From Sulfitobacter sp. CW3 (lineage in GTDB: Bacteria; Pseudomonadota; Alphaproteobacteria; Rhodobacterales; Rhodobacteraceae): a stretch of 64,000 nt of DNA. How positions within the stretch are numbered: the first letter of the stretch is position 1; each line of letters begins with the position of its first letter. Location: assembly GCF_019392245.1 (NCBI RefSeq), contig NZ_JAHXRL010000001.1, forward strand, positions 62,001-126,000. The letters run 5' to 3'. Both the position numbers and the translations under genes were made by a program. The notes beneath the pieces were generated by a model. It was not told the origin of the DNA and did no database searches. It saw nothing but the letters and a program-made list of their open reading frames with translations. This document shows, one piece after another, positions 35,173 through 45,656 of this stretch.

Positions 35173-37710
35173 GTGCAGAAAACGCCCATGACAACGCTGG
35201 TAACCCAGACCGCCCCGATCGCCACGGAAACCCATGGCGGTCGGGCAAAATGTTTGCAACGTCTGGTGCGTCTGGATTTGCCGGTGCCGCGCACGGTCAC
35301 GTTGCCGTTCAATGTGGTGCGCGAGATCGCACATGGCCGGATGCCCGACTTGCAGGCCGTGGCCAATGAATTTCCCCGTGGTGCGCTGCTTTGTGTACGG
35401 CCATCCAGCCAGGACCCTGATTGGGGCGGGCCGGGGGCTGTTTTGAACATCGGCATGAACGATGCGCGGTTCAAAGATTATTGCGACCGTATGGGCGAGG
35501 GGCCTGCCTCGGCGCTCTATACGCGGTTCGTGCAATCCTATGCGGTCAACATTGCGCGGCTTGACCCCGATATGTTCGACGACATTATCGGTGACGGGCG
35601 CGACGCGTTGGAACAATCCCTGAGCGCCTATGAACTGGAGACCGAAGAAGTATTCCCCCAAGACCGCGTAACGCAGTTAACGGCGGTGCTGAGTTCAATG
35701 GCCCGCGCATGGGAGGGCACCTCGGCACGTCTGTTGCGGCAGGCAAAAGGCGCGCCTGCTGATGCGGGTCTGGGTCTGATCGTACAGGAAATGGCCTTTG
35801 GTGTTGGCACCGGTCTGTGTGGGTCGGGCGTGCTGCAACTGGTCGACAGCGAAACCGGATTGCCGCAGATCACGGGCCGCTACCTAAGCCAGTCCCAGGG
35901 GCGTGACGCCCTGCAAAGCGATGCAGATGCGATGTATCTGACACGCGATCCCCGTGGTCCTTCGCTTGAGGAACATGCGCCGGAAGCCTTTGAAACGCTT
36001 AAGCAAAATGCGGAACTGATGCGGGTGCGGTTGCGTGCCGAAATGCAGCTGGAATTTGTGATCTCGGATGGAGAGCTGTTTATCCTTGATGGTGTGCGCG
36101 TGTCGCGGTCGTCGCGGGCGTCGGTCAGGATCGCGGTGGCGTTGGCCGAGGAAGGCATTATTTCGCGCGAAGAGGCATTGATGAGGGTGCAGCCGCGCAC
36201 GTTGACGGAATTGCTGCACCGGCAGGTCGATCCGCGCACCAAGCGTGACCTGATCGGGCGCGGCATCGCTGCCAGCCCCGGTGCCGCGACGGGCAAGATC
36301 GTGTTTAACGCAAATGATGCGCAGGCCAGTGCGGCGCGCGGCGAAAAGTGCATTTTGGTACGGCGCGAAACATCGCCCGAGGATATTCGCGGCATGCACG
36401 CAGCCCAAGCGGTGCTGACGGAACGCGGCGGGATCACCAGCCACGCCGCCGTGATCGGGAGGGGCATGGGCCTGCCTTGTGTTGTGGGCGCGTCGTCGAT
36501 GACATTTGATCTGGTCAAGGGGCAGATCATCGCGCCGGATGGCCGCGTGTTCAAAGCCGGTGACGAGATCACGATTGACGGGACCAAGGGCGAAGTTCTG
36601 GCGGGGGCCGCGCAAATGCTTGAGGCGTTGCTGGATGCGACGTTCCAGAAGCTGATGGATTGGGCGGAAGAGGCGGCGGATATTGGCATTCGTGCCAACG
36701 CCGACACACCTGCCGATGCGCAGACGGCCCGCAATTTCAACGCCCATGGCATCGGGTTGTGCCGGACCGAACACATGTTCTTTGATCCCAGCCGGTTGAC
36801 CGTGATGCGCGAGATGATCTTTGCCGATAGCAGCGAAGAACGCCGCGCGGTGTTGGAACGTCTGTTGCCGATGCAACGAGATGACTTTATTCAACTTTTC
36901 CGCATTATGCAGGGTCAGCCCGTGTGCATACGGTTGTTCGATCCGCCCTTGCACGAATTCCTGCCCGCCAACCGGTCAGGGCAACGCGATCTGGCCGAAG
37001 CGTTGGATTTGCCCTTGTCTGACGTGATCCGCCGGATCGAGGCGATGTCGGAATATAACCCGATGTTGGGTTTGCGCGGCGTGCGTCTTGGGGTGACCGT
37101 GCCCGAGATATACGAAATGCAGGCGCGTGCGATTTTTGAAGCCACGATCGAGGCCAGCCGTGATGGCGACCCTGTGGTGCCCGAGATCATGATCCCGCTG
37201 GTATCCGCCAAGCGCGAGGTTGAACTGGTCAAGGCCAGCATCGACAAGATCGCTACTGATGTGCGCAACGAACGCGGGGCCAGTTTTACCTATCGGTTGG
37301 GGGTCATGGTTGAAACGCCACGCGCCGCCCTGCGGGCCGGTGAAATCGCACCACATTGTTCGTTCCTCAGCTTTGGGACAAACGATCTGACGCAAATGAC
37401 ATACGGCCTTAGCCGCGATGACGCGGGGCGGTTCATGTCGGCCTATGTGCAGCAAGGGGTGTTCCCCGAAGACCCGTTTCATATGCTGGACCAAGACGGC
37501 GTGGGCGAGCTGTTGCAGCTGGGGGCATCGCGCGGGCGGGCGGCTCAACCGGGCATCACCCTGTCGATCTGCGGAGAGCACGGCGGCAACCCCGAATCGA
37601 TTGCATTCTGCCGAGAAGCAGGATTCGACTACGTTTCCTGCTCGCCTTTCCGGGTTCCTGTCGCTCGACTTGCGGCAGCTCAACTGGCAATTGAACACAA
37701 GATAGGGTAG
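35173..37710 (+). CDS. Pyruvate phosphate dikinase-like protein with divergent N-domain
   Basis: An 845-residue member of the PEP-utilising enzyme family. The phosphohistidine domain is intact, with His424 in ERGGITSHAAVIGRG, and the PEP/pyruvate barrel ends with Cys800 in SICGEHGGN, with GLCRTEHMFF and SFGTNDLTQMTYG between. The ATP-grasp N-domain is unusual: the usual GGKGANLAEM loop reads GGRAKCLQRL, and the TRDPSTG block reads LVDSETG. It is also shorter than the usual 880 residues. A true PPDK or a paralogue with altered nucleotide use are both possible. The start is GTG at 35173 (AAAGG upstream), or ATG at 35188. Confidence 0.82.
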   Translation: MQKTPMTTLVTQTAPIATETHGGRAKCLQRLVRLDLPVPRTVTLPFNVVREIAHGRMPDLQAVANEFPRGALLCVRPSSQDPDWGGPGAVLNIGMNDARFKDYCDRMGEGPASALYTRFVQSYAVNIARLDPDMFDDIIGDGRDALEQSLSAYELETEEVFPQDRVTQLTAVLSSMARAWEGTSARLLRQAKGAPADAGLGLIVQEMAFGVGTGLCGSGVLQLVDSETGLPQITGRYLSQSQGRDALQSDADAMYLTRDPRGPSLEEHAPEAFETLKQNAELMRVRLRAEMQLEFVISDGELFILDGVRVSRSSRASVRIAVALAEEGIISREEALMRVQPRTLTELLHRQVDPRTKRDLIGRGIAASPGAATGKIVFNANDAQASAARGEKCILVRRETSPEDIRGMHAAQAVLTERGGITSHAAVIGRGMGLPCVVGASSMTFDLVKGQIIAPDGRVFKAGDEITIDGTKGEVLAGAAQMLEALLDATFQKLMDWAEEAADIGIRANADTPADAQTARNFNAHGIGLCRTEHMFFDPSRLTVMREMIFADSSEERRAVLERLLPMQRDDFIQLFRIMQGQPVCIRLFDPPLHEFLPANRSGQRDLAEALDLPLSDVIRRIEAMSEYNPMLGLRGVRLGVTVPEIYEMQARAIFEATIEASRDGDPVVPEIMIPLVSAKREVELVKASIDKIATDVRNERGASFTYRLGVMVETPRAALRAGEIAPHCSFLSFGTNDLTQMTYGLSRDDAGRFMSAYVQQGVFPEDPFHMLDQDGVGELLQLGASRGRAAQPGITLSICGEHGGNPESIAFCREAGFDYVSCSPFRVPVARLAAAQLAIEHKIG

Positions 37711-37837
37711 CTTTGTATTATTTTTAGCCTACATGTGGTATCTTTGGGCGGTAAGCCGCGCAATTGCCGTGCATAGGGTTTACGTAAGGGGCATCATTGT
37801 CTAATCGGCGTCTCTGAAATTACCTGCGAGGCGCTCG

Positions 37838-38476
37838 ATGCGTTGTTCTACATTCCTGTCTGTCTGCGCCGCTGCTGCGCTGTCCTTTTTGACCCCTTTG
37901 GCTGCTTTGGCCAATTCTCAACAAGCCGAAACATTGGCCGAGATCGAGTTGAAAGGGCTGCAAGCCGTCGGATCAGACCGGCTGGAGCGTATGATCGCGG
38001 AAAGCAGATCGGCAAATGATATCGAGTTTACCCGCGGCTGGTTGGCAGAGCAGCCGAAAGCATCGGGTGGTGAACAGTGGAAATGCCTGTCCGAGGCGCT
38101 TTACTTTGAGGCGCGCGGCGAGACCGTCAAGGGCCAGTTCGCGGTCGCCGAAGTGATCCTGAACCGCGTCAAGTCAGAGGATTTCCCCGGATCATTGTGC
38201 AATGTGATCCATCAGGGCACCGGCAAAAAATACCAATGCCAGTTCACCTACACATGTGACGGTTATGCCGAAGTGATTGCAGAACCGCGCGCCTACGACC
38301 GCGTCAGCAAGATCGCGCGCGCCGTGTTGGATGGCAAAGTGCCGTCGTTGACGGACGGGGCCACATATTACCACACCACAGCCGTAAGCCCGCGTTGGTC
38401 GCGTGTCTTTACGCGCACTGCGAAAATCGGCGTTCACCTGTTTTACCGCGATGGGGTGCAGACCGCGTCTAACTAA
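37838..38476 (+). CDS. SleB-type cell wall hydrolase, exported
   Basis: A 212-residue exported protein. A signal peptide ends near LAALANS. The C-terminal 120 residues are a SleB/Hydrolase_2 domain: CLSEALYFEARGE with the probable catalytic Glu, FAVAEVILNRVKSEDFPG, and the Cys-containing KKYQCQFTYTCDG. The family cleaves peptidoglycan and is found in many non-sporing alphaproteobacteria. It has its own leader and no close partner. Confidence 0.9.
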   Translation: MRCSTFLSVCAAAALSFLTPLAALANSQQAETLAEIELKGLQAVGSDRLERMIAESRSANDIEFTRGWLAEQPKASGGEQWKCLSEALYFEARGETVKGQFAVAEVILNRVKSEDFPGSLCNVIHQGTGKKYQCQFTYTCDGYAEVIAEPRAYDRVSKIARAVLDGKVPSLTDGATYYHTTAVSPRWSRVFTRTAKIGVHLFYRDGVQTASN

Positions 38477-38581
38477 GCGTCATCGGCCGTCGCCTTTGAT
38501 GTCTGGCCAGCCGCAACTGGCTTTGTTACATCCGGACAAGCGGTCTAGGATCGTTTTGACCGTGGAAACGTAAAGGCCCGC

Positions 38582-39508
38582 ATGATGACCACCGAAACAA
38601 GGCTCGCCTTTGCGCACCCGTCCGAGCGCGCTGCCGCCACTGCCGGGCCCGAGCCGTTAGACCGCATTTCACTGCGCGACCATATTGTCGAGGTTGAAAT
38701 CGGCGCGTTTCAGGCGGAACGCGGTGTGACACAGCGCATATGCTTTAACATCGTTGTCGAGGTGCAGCCGTTGACCGGCCCTGTGGATGACGACGTTGAT
38801 CGCATCCTGTCCTATGACCGCGTGACCGAGGCCATCGCCCATGAATTGTCGGACGAGCGGCTGAACCTGCTTGAGACCCTTGCCGAACGTGTGGCCGACC
38901 GGATTTTGCTGGAACGTCAGGCGATGCGTGTGTTCGTGCGCATCGAAAAGCTGGACCGGGGGCCCGGTGCCTTGGGCGTTGAAATCGTCCGCGCCCGTGA
39001 TGACGCCCCCGACACGCGGTCGCAGGCCGCCGAGGTGCCGCACCCCGAGTTGGCGTATCTGTGCAATGCCGCGATCATGTCGCCGCATCTTACGGGCTGG
39101 CTGGACCAGCTTGAACAGTTGGGCCGTCCGTTGATCTTGTGTGTTGGTGCGTCTGATACGCCGGCCCCGCAGGTCGCGCATAAGATGGCGCAGCGGCGGA
39201 TCGATTTGCTCGCGATTGAACAGAACGCATGGGTCTTGGCCTCCAAGGACAACCGCTGCGTTGTGGTGTCGACCCGGACGGAATTGGACTGGGCGATGAA
39301 GAACGGCCAGACAAGCGTTTGGGCCCCGTCGAAAATTGTTTTGGACAGTGTGGATACGCCGTCGGCGCAACCCCGCGATGCGGTTGCCTTGGCCGCGTGG
39401 TTTGCCGCAACGTTTGACGCGACCGAGATGCTGGTGTTTGGCACGGATCTGCCCAAACAGGCATCGGTCCCCCTGCGCATGGTGGCCATCGATCAGGATC
39501 AGATTTAG
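38582..39508 (+). CDS. folB: Dihydroneopterin aldolase with unrecognised C-terminal domain
   Basis: Residues 25-140 match FolB: DRISLRDHIVEVEIGAFQAE, then SYDRVTEAIAHELSDERLNL, LLETLAERVADRIL and the C-end VFVRIEKLDRG. It converts dihydroneopterin to hydroxymethyldihydropterin. FolB is normally about 120 residues; here a further 165 follow, with an alpha/beta pattern (RPLILCVGASDTPAPQVAHK, RCVVVSTRTELDWAMK) that I do not recognise. The gene ends four bases before folP and is in the folB-folP-glmM unit. An inner start (MTTETR) is also possible. Confidence 0.85.
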   Translation: MMTTETRLAFAHPSERAAATAGPEPLDRISLRDHIVEVEIGAFQAERGVTQRICFNIVVEVQPLTGPVDDDVDRILSYDRVTEAIAHELSDERLNLLETLAERVADRILLERQAMRVFVRIEKLDRGPGALGVEIVRARDDAPDTRSQAAEVPHPELAYLCNAAIMSPHLTGWLDQLEQLGRPLILCVGASDTPAPQVAHKMAQRRIDLLAIEQNAWVLASKDNRCVVVSTRTELDWAMKNGQTSVWAPSKIVLDSVDTPSAQPRDAVALAAWFAATFDATEMLVFGTDLPKQASVPLRMVAIDQDQI

Positions 39509-39512
39509 CGCC

Positions 39513-40529
39513 ATGACCGACTATTACAGACCGCTTGTCCAGATCGGCCCCGTGCGGCCCGATACGGCTGTGCAACTGGCTGGTGGGTGGGGCTGGTTTA
39601 CCCATGTCGAGGTCATGTCGCGCGATGCGCCTGCGCAGGTGATCCCGGCAAATGAACTGCCCGCAGATGTGATGCAGCGGCTAACGGCACCACGGCCCCC
39701 AATGGCAGGCATGTCCTTGGACCGGCCACGCATCATGGGCATATTGAACACGACGCCTGATAGCTTTTCGGACGGGGGGCAGCACGAGGGCCTCGCGGAT
39801 GCCGTGGCGGCAGGGCTGGCGATGGCGCAATCGGGCGCAGATATTATCGACATTGGCGGTGAATCCACACGCCCGGGTGCGCAGACTGTTCCGATTGAGG
39901 TCGAGATCAACCGCACCGCCCCCACCATCAGCGCCCTGCGCGCGGCCGGGCTAACCCAGCCGATTTCGATTGATACGCGCAAAGCCGCAGTAGCCGAAGC
40001 TGCCGTGGCGATGGGGGCCAATCTGGTTAATGATGTCTCCGGTTTCACCTTTGATCCTGCGCTTGGGCCGTTTTGCCAAAAGCATCATTTGCCCGTCTGT
40101 GTGATGCATGTGCAGGGTGATCCCGAGACGATGCATTTGAACCCCACCTATTCAAACGTTGTGCTGGACGTCTATGATGCGCTTGAACGCCAAATCAGCA
40201 AGCTTGAGGTCAGCGGAATTGCGCGCAGTGCGATCCTTGCCGATCCCGGGATCGGGTTTGGTAAAAATCTGGATCACAATCTGGCGTTGCTGGCGCGGAT
40301 CAGCCTGTTTCACACGCTTGGCACGCCGATCTTGCTGGGGGTGTCGCGGAAAAAATTTATTGGCACGCTGGGCAATGCGCCTCAGGCAAAAGACCGTGCC
40401 GCAGGGTCTATTGGCGTTGCCCTTGCAGGTCTGGCGCAAGGTGTGCAATTGGTGCGGGTACATGATGTGGCTGAAACCCTTCAGGCGGTTTCGCTGTGGC
40501 ATGCCGCATATTCGGGGAGCATTTTATGA
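39513..40529 (+). CDS. folP: Dihydropteroate synthase
   Basis: Joins hydroxymethyldihydropterin pyrophosphate to p-aminobenzoate. It has 338 residues, with about 60 extra at the N-terminus over the usual 280. The signatures are [16 protein letters not shown] and [12 protein letters not shown], then [13 protein letters not shown] and GVSRKKFIG. The ATG at 39513 starts [16 protein letters not shown]. The stop overlaps the glmM ATG (ATGA), so the two are coupled. An upstream frame to 39336 only overlaps folB. Confidence 0.97.
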   Translation: MTDYYRPLVQIGPVRPDTAVQLAGGWGWFTHVEVMSRDAPAQVIPANELPADVMQRLTAPRPPMAGMSLDRPRIMGILNTTPDSFSDGGQHEGLADAVAAGLAMAQSGADIIDIGGESTRPGAQTVPIEVEINRTAPTISALRAAGLTQPISIDTRKAAVAEAAVAMGANLVNDVSGFTFDPALGPFCQKHHLPVCVMHVQGDPETMHLNPTYSNVVLDVYDALERQISKLEVSGIARSAILADPGIGFGKNLDHNLALLARISLFHTLGTPILLGVSRKKFIGTLGNAPQAKDRAAGSIGVALAGLAQGVQLVRVHDVAETLQAVSLWHAAYSGSIL

Positions 40530-41872
40530 CGAAACTTTTTGGAACCGACGGTATTCGCGGCAAGGCCAATGTATATCCTATGACCGCCGAGGTCGCGCTG
40601 CGTATTGGGGCCGCTGTGGGCCGGTACTTCAGCAGCAGCCGTGGCGGGGCGCATCGGGTGGTGATCGGCAAAGACACCCGGTTGTCGGGCTATATGTTCG
40701 AGAGCGCGCTGACGGCGGGACTGACATCCTCGGGCATGAATGTTTTGCTGTTGGGCCCTGTGCCAACCCCGGCGGTCGGTCTGTTAACGCGGTCGATGCG
40801 GGCGGATCTGGGCGTGATGATTTCGGCCAGCCACAACCCGGCTACGGATAACGGGATCAAGTTTTTCGGCCCCGACGGGTTTAAACTAAGCGATACCGTC
40901 GAGGCCGAGATCGAGAGCCTGATCGCCAATGGCGTGGAATTGACCCCGTCTGACCAGATCGGCCGCGCGAAGCGGATTGATGACGGGCGGTTCCGCTATG
41001 TCGAGCGGGTGAAATCGTCGTTCCCGCGCAGCATGCGGCTGGACGGTCTAAAGGTGGTTATCGACTGCGCTAATGGTGCCGCGCACCGTGTGGCCCCCGA
41101 AGCCCTGTGGGAACTGGGTGCCGAAGTGGTGCGTATTGGTGTTGAGCCGAACGGGTTCAACATCAACGAAAACTGCGGATCGACGCACCCTGAACGGGCA
41201 GCGGCGGCGGTGCTTGAGCACAAGGCCGATGTCGGCATTTGTCTGGATGGCGATGCGGACCGGGTTATCCTGATCGATGAAACCGGCAAAGTTGGCGATG
41301 GTGATCAGTTTATGGCGCTTATGGCGTCGCGTTGGGCTGCCGAAGAGCGGTTAACCAACAATGCACTGGTGGCCACGGTCATGAGCAACCTCGGGCTTGA
41401 GCGGTTTTTGCAAGGTCAGGGCGTGCAATTGGAACGCACGGCGGTCGGTGACCGCTATGTTGTGGAACGGATGCGCGAAGGCGGGTTCAACTTGGGCGGA
41501 GAACAGTCGGGTCATATCGTCATGACCGACCATGCGACCACGGGTGACGGGCTTATGGCAGGTTTGCAGTTCCTTGCCGAAATGATCCGGTCGGGCAAAC
41601 CTTCGTCTGAGTTGCTGCACAACTTTGATCCGGTGCCACAATTGCTGAAGAACGTGCGCTTTGCCGCAGGCCAGACGCCATTGGACGACACGCAGGTCAA
41701 GGCAGCGATCGCGCAGGCAGAGGCCGATCTGGCCGGCAACGGGCGGCTGCTGATCCGTAAGTCCGGCACCGAGCCTTTGGTGCGCGTGATGGCCGAAAGC
41801 GAGGATGAATCCATCCTGAACGCGTCGGTCGACAGCATCGTTGCTGCCGTCGAAACTGCTGTCGCATCTTGA
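40526..41872 (+). CDS. glmM: Phosphoglucosamine mutase
   Basis: Makes glucosamine-1-phosphate for peptidoglycan and lipopolysaccharide. It has 448 residues, typical for GlmM. The phosphoserine Ser102 lies in [15 protein letters not shown], the metal loop is [13 protein letters not shown] and the phosphate-binding end is [13 protein letters not shown]. It starts [16 protein letters not shown], overlapping the folP stop by four bases. Confidence 0.98.
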   Translation: MTKLFGTDGIRGKANVYPMTAEVALRIGAAVGRYFSSSRGGAHRVVIGKDTRLSGYMFESALTAGLTSSGMNVLLLGPVPTPAVGLLTRSMRADLGVMISASHNPATDNGIKFFGPDGFKLSDTVEAEIESLIANGVELTPSDQIGRAKRIDDGRFRYVERVKSSFPRSMRLDGLKVVIDCANGAAHRVAPEALWELGAEVVRIGVEPNGFNINENCGSTHPERAAAAVLEHKADVGICLDGDADRVILIDETGKVGDGDQFMALMASRWAAEERLTNNALVATVMSNLGLERFLQGQGVQLERTAVGDRYVVERMREGGFNLGGEQSGHIVMTDHATTGDGLMAGLQFLAEMIRSGKPSSELLHNFDPVPQLLKNVRFAAGQTPLDDTQVKAAIAQAEADLAGNGRLLIRKSGTEPLVRVMAESEDESILNASVDSIVAAVETAVAS

Positions 41873-41929
41873 ACGGGGGCGACAAATAAGGAAGACTGAG
41901 GGGGTATTTTCCTAAAGAGGTATTGCCCG

Positions 41930-42424
41930 ATGAAGCCCTTCGCTTTTGTTCTTCCATTATTGTTCGCCACCGCCATGCCCGCGCTTGCGGGAATGAATGC
42001 CAACGTAACCGCCCCATGGGACGGTAAAAAAGTGCCCGCTGGGCAGCAATGCACATTGGACGGGGGCAAAGGTAAAACGCCACCATTCCAAGTCACGGGT
42101 ATCCCCGATGGCACTGTCATGCTGGTCGTGGAATATAACGACAAAAGTTATTCAAAACTGTCATCCAAAGGTGGGCACGGCACCATTGGATATCCGGTCA
42201 AAGGCAGCAGCGGGGCATTTCCTGCGGTTCCCGGCCTGTCCTCCAAATTGCCCGGCGGCATTCGCGTGATCAAAAAGGCGCGCGGCACAGGTGACTATGC
42301 CTCAGCAGGATATATGCCGCCATGTTCCGGCGGCAAAGGCAATAAATATCAGGCCGACGTCAAAGCGGTCAACGCGGCGGGCAAGGTTATTGCCACCACC
42401 AAAATGGAACTTGGGCGCTATTAA
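41930..42424 (+). CDS. Exported PEBP-like protein
   Basis: An exported 164-residue protein with a signal peptide ending MPALAGM. The mature part resembles the phosphatidylethanolamine-binding (YbhB/Raf-kinase inhibitor-like) fold: an early TPPFQVTGIPDGTVMLVVEY, a GGHGTIGYPVKG block and a C-terminal SAGYMPPCSGG. The classical DPDAP ligand loop is not obvious, so the assignment is tentative. The protein has two cysteines and many Gly/Lys residues. It stands alone after glmM with its own terminator. Function unknown. Confidence 0.6.
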   Translation: MKPFAFVLPLLFATAMPALAGMNANVTAPWDGKKVPAGQQCTLDGGKGKTPPFQVTGIPDGTVMLVVEYNDKSYSKLSSKGGHGTIGYPVKGSSGAFPAVPGLSSKLPGGIRVIKKARGTGDYASAGYMPPCSGGKGNKYQADVKAVNAAGKVIATTKMELGRY

Positions 42425-42455
42425 CCCCTTATTTTCGTCATAAATACTGTGGGTG

Positions 42456-42480
42456 TATGGGGGCAAAGTCCCCATATTTT
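42456..42480 (+). terminator. Terminator after PEBP-like gene
   Basis: TATGGGG pairs with CCCCATA across a seven-base loop, followed by four T. It starts 32 bases after the stop. The reverse hairpin could also act on the convergent permease transcript. Confidence 0.75.
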
Positions 42481-43396
42481 ACCTTAAAAATAACCGCCGG
42501 AGCGCGCCATATTGGCTAAGGGCAACACCCGCTAGGATCAGTGCGAGCGACCCGATGAGCGAGGCGGGCAAAGCTTCGCCTAGGATCAGCGCCCCCAAGC
42601 AGACAGACCAGACGGGGACTTGGTAGTTGACCAAGGACATGAACACCGGCCCCGCGCTGCGCACCACCAATACACGCAGGAAATTTGCGGCGGCTGTCGG
42701 GATGAGGCCGAGAAATGCCAGCACGCCTAGGATTTTGGCGGAAGGGAGCGGGGGGATGCCTTCGATCAGGACTGCAGCGGGGATGGTCATGGCGCTGGCG
42801 ATGATGAGCAGGATCGTGGCGAGGCCGATGGCGTCGATCTGGGGTAGCCGTCGCATGACGATGGAACTGAGCGCGTAGCAACTGGCGGCACCGATACAGG
42901 CGAGCCGGCCTGCGGTTTCAAAGGCAGCGCCTGTGCTCTCGAACGCTTGGGAGCCGATGAGGATCGTTACACCGATGAACCCGATGACAAAGCCGAGTGT
43001 TTTGCGCGGTGTCATCCGTTCGCCTTGGACAAAGAAATGTGCCAGCGGCAAAATGATCAGGGCAACGGCGGCCATCGAGACGCCCGCAAAGCCGGATGTC
43101 ACGTATTGCTGCCCCCAAGCAAGCAGGCTGAAGGGGACGGCAGAGCTGGTGGCACCGACAAAAAACAGTGCGGTGAGATCTGTTTTGGTTGGCGGTGCGG
43201 CGAAGAGATGGAAACCGCGCAGAGACCAGATGGCGGTCATCACGAGTGCTGCGAGGCTGACGCGACTGGCTGCGATCCAGAACGGGGGCATTTCGGTAAG
43301 TGCGATTTCAGTGACCAGAAAAGTGCCACCCCAGATGAAGGCCAGAAGGGCGATCATCAGCCAGCTGCTGGCGGTGATTTTGGGGGCATCTTGCAT
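42479..43396 (-). CDS. EamA/DMT-family permease
   Basis: A ten-helix DMT superfamily permease of 305 residues. It starts MQDAPKITASSWLMIALLAF and has the EamA pattern: IWGGTFLVTEIALTEMPPFW in the first repeat, GATSSAVPFSLLAWGQQYV, and a second repeat starting LACIGAASCYALSSIVMRR. The C-terminus is in SLVNYQVPVWSVCLGALILG. It lies alone between convergent PEBP-like gene and the ilvC terminator. Substrate not inferable. Confidence 0.88.
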   Translation of the reverse strand: MQDAPKITASSWLMIALLAFIWGGTFLVTEIALTEMPPFWIAASRVSLAALVMTAIWSLRGFHLFAAPPTKTDLTALFFVGATSSAVPFSLLAWGQQYVTSGFAGVSMAAVALIILPLAHFFVQGERMTPRKTLGFVIGFIGVTILIGSQAFESTGAAFETAGRLACIGAASCYALSSIVMRRLPQIDAIGLATILLIIASAMTIPAAVLIEGIPPLPSAKILGVLAFLGLIPTAAANFLRVLVVRSAGPVFMSLVNYQVPVWSVCLGALILGEALPASLIGSLALILAGVALSQYGALRRLFLR

Positions 43397-43493
43397 GGGC
43401 TGGCCTTTGTAGAGCGAAGCCCTTGCCTATGGCAGTCCCTTGGGGCCTGCAACAGGATGTGGCGTTGGATTTTATCGCTGCGGGCCGAAGGGG

Positions 43494-43526
43494 AAAAAAA
43501 GGGCCGGAGGTCTGAACCTCCGGCCC
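43494..43526 (-). terminator. Intrinsic terminator of ilvC
   Basis: On the minus strand GGGCCGGAGGT pairs perfectly with ACCTCCGGCCC across a four-base loop, then seven U (complement of 43494-43500). It begins nine bases past the ilvC stop. Confidence 0.92.
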
Positions 43527-43535
43527 TGTCGGTGC

Positions 43536-44630
<1,095 letters not shown>

Positions 44631-44693
44631 TTATGAGTTTATTTGGCAAAATGAAGATGGTAATGCGTAGTTTTGTGGAAATATGGAAAAATC

Positions 44694-45149
44694 ATGCTTG
44701 ATGATGAGGATCGGCGCATTTTGCGTCATTGGCAGGCGGATGCGGGGTTGAGCCCGGGCGAGCTGGCAGATCGGGTTGGGCTAAGTCCCGGCAAGGTCGC
44801 GCGGCGCATTGTGCGCATGCAAGAGGCGGGCATTGTCGAGGGTGTTGGCATGATCGTGGATTGGGCAGCCCTTGGCTATGCCGTCGAAGTGTCGTTGCGG
44901 ATCACGCTGGATAAGACGCAAGGCAATGCGTTTGATGCGTTTCTGGTCGCGGCGCGCAAGGTGGAGGAAGTGATCGAAATACAGACGTTTCTGGGGCGCG
45001 TTGACGTGCGGTTGTCGATCATTGCCCGTGATATGGCCCATTATCAGGCGATTTACCGAGGCAAAATCCTGACCCTGCCGCATATCGCCGACATCGAGGC
45101 ATTGATGCATGTGGCGCGGATCAAATCGGACGAGGCGTTGCCGCTATGA
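44694..45149 (+). CDS. Lrp/AsnC family transcriptional regulator (first of tandem pair)
   Basis: A 151-residue feast/famine regulator. The helix-turn-helix is at the N-terminus (DDEDRRILRHWQADAGLSPG, RVGLSPGKVARRIVRM), followed by a RAM-type ligand-sensing domain (GYAVEVSLRITLDKTQ to LGRVDVRLSIIARD). The ATG at 44694 is chosen; an outer codon at 44673 has no clear ribosome site. It overlaps the next regulator by four bases. It faces ilvC, so branched-chain amino acid or amino acid sensing is plausible. Confidence 0.9.
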   Translation: MLDDEDRRILRHWQADAGLSPGELADRVGLSPGKVARRIVRMQEAGIVEGVGMIVDWAALGYAVEVSLRITLDKTQGNAFDAFLVAARKVEEVIEIQTFLGRVDVRLSIIARDMAHYQAIYRGKILTLPHIADIEALMHVARIKSDEALPL

Positions 45150-45607
45150 TCCAGCTGGACGAAATAGACCATCGTTTGATCCGGTCGCTTGCGCGGGATG
45201 CCACGCAAAGTGCCGGTGCTTTGGGGCGGCATCTGGGTTTGTCGCAACCCGCCACATGGCGGCGTATCCGGCGGCTGGAGGAGGCGGGCGTCTTGCGCGG
45301 CAAACGGTTACGGCTGAACCGCGAGGCATTGGGCTTTGGCGTGACGGTTTTTCTGGGCGTCAAGCTGGCCACCAAGGGCCGCGTCAGCCTTGAGGACTTT
45401 GAGCGTGCGGTCAGTGCGATCCCCGAAGTGCAAACGGTCGAGCATGTCTTGGGGCTATATGATTACCGTCTGCGGGTCGTGGCGCGGGATCTGGCCGATT
45501 TTGAACGGGTCTTGCGGCGGCGTATTATGACATTGCCGGGGGCCGGGGCGGTGGAAGCCAATGTGCTGCTGAGCGAAGAACGTCTTGCGGGGCCTTTGGG
45601 TCTATAA
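45146..45607 (+). CDS. Lrp/AsnC family transcriptional regulator (second of tandem pair)
   Basis: A 153-residue Lrp/AsnC protein coupled to the preceding one by an ATGA overlap. The HTH is in LDEIDHRLIRSLARDATQSA and RHLGLSQPATWRRIRRLEEA. The RAM domain reads GFGVTVFLGVKLATKG and LGLYDYRLRVVARDLADFE. It is clearly related to its neighbour but diverged, so the two may form hetero-oligomers. Fifty bases later the aminotransferase begins. The tandem order recalls heme-biosynthesis Lrp-like enzyme pairs, but those motifs are not seen here. Confidence 0.9.
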   Translation: MIQLDEIDHRLIRSLARDATQSAGALGRHLGLSQPATWRRIRRLEEAGVLRGKRLRLNREALGFGVTVFLGVKLATKGRVSLEDFERAVSAIPEVQTVEHVLGLYDYRLRVVARDLADFERVLRRRIMTLPGAGAVEANVLLSEERLAGPLGL

Positions 45608-45656
45608 CTTTGACGGGCGGCGCTGTATCTTGGTGACAAATATAGAGGATGTTCCC

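Noticed and set aside
38501-38527. Short GCCAG/CTGGC hairpin after the SleB gene as terminator
   Set aside because: The stem is only five bases and the T-run is short, so support is weak.
44694-45607. Tandem Lrp-type proteins as siroheme decarboxylase subunits
   Set aside because: They keep normal helix-turn-helix and RAM patterns and lie next to amino acid genes, not heme genes.
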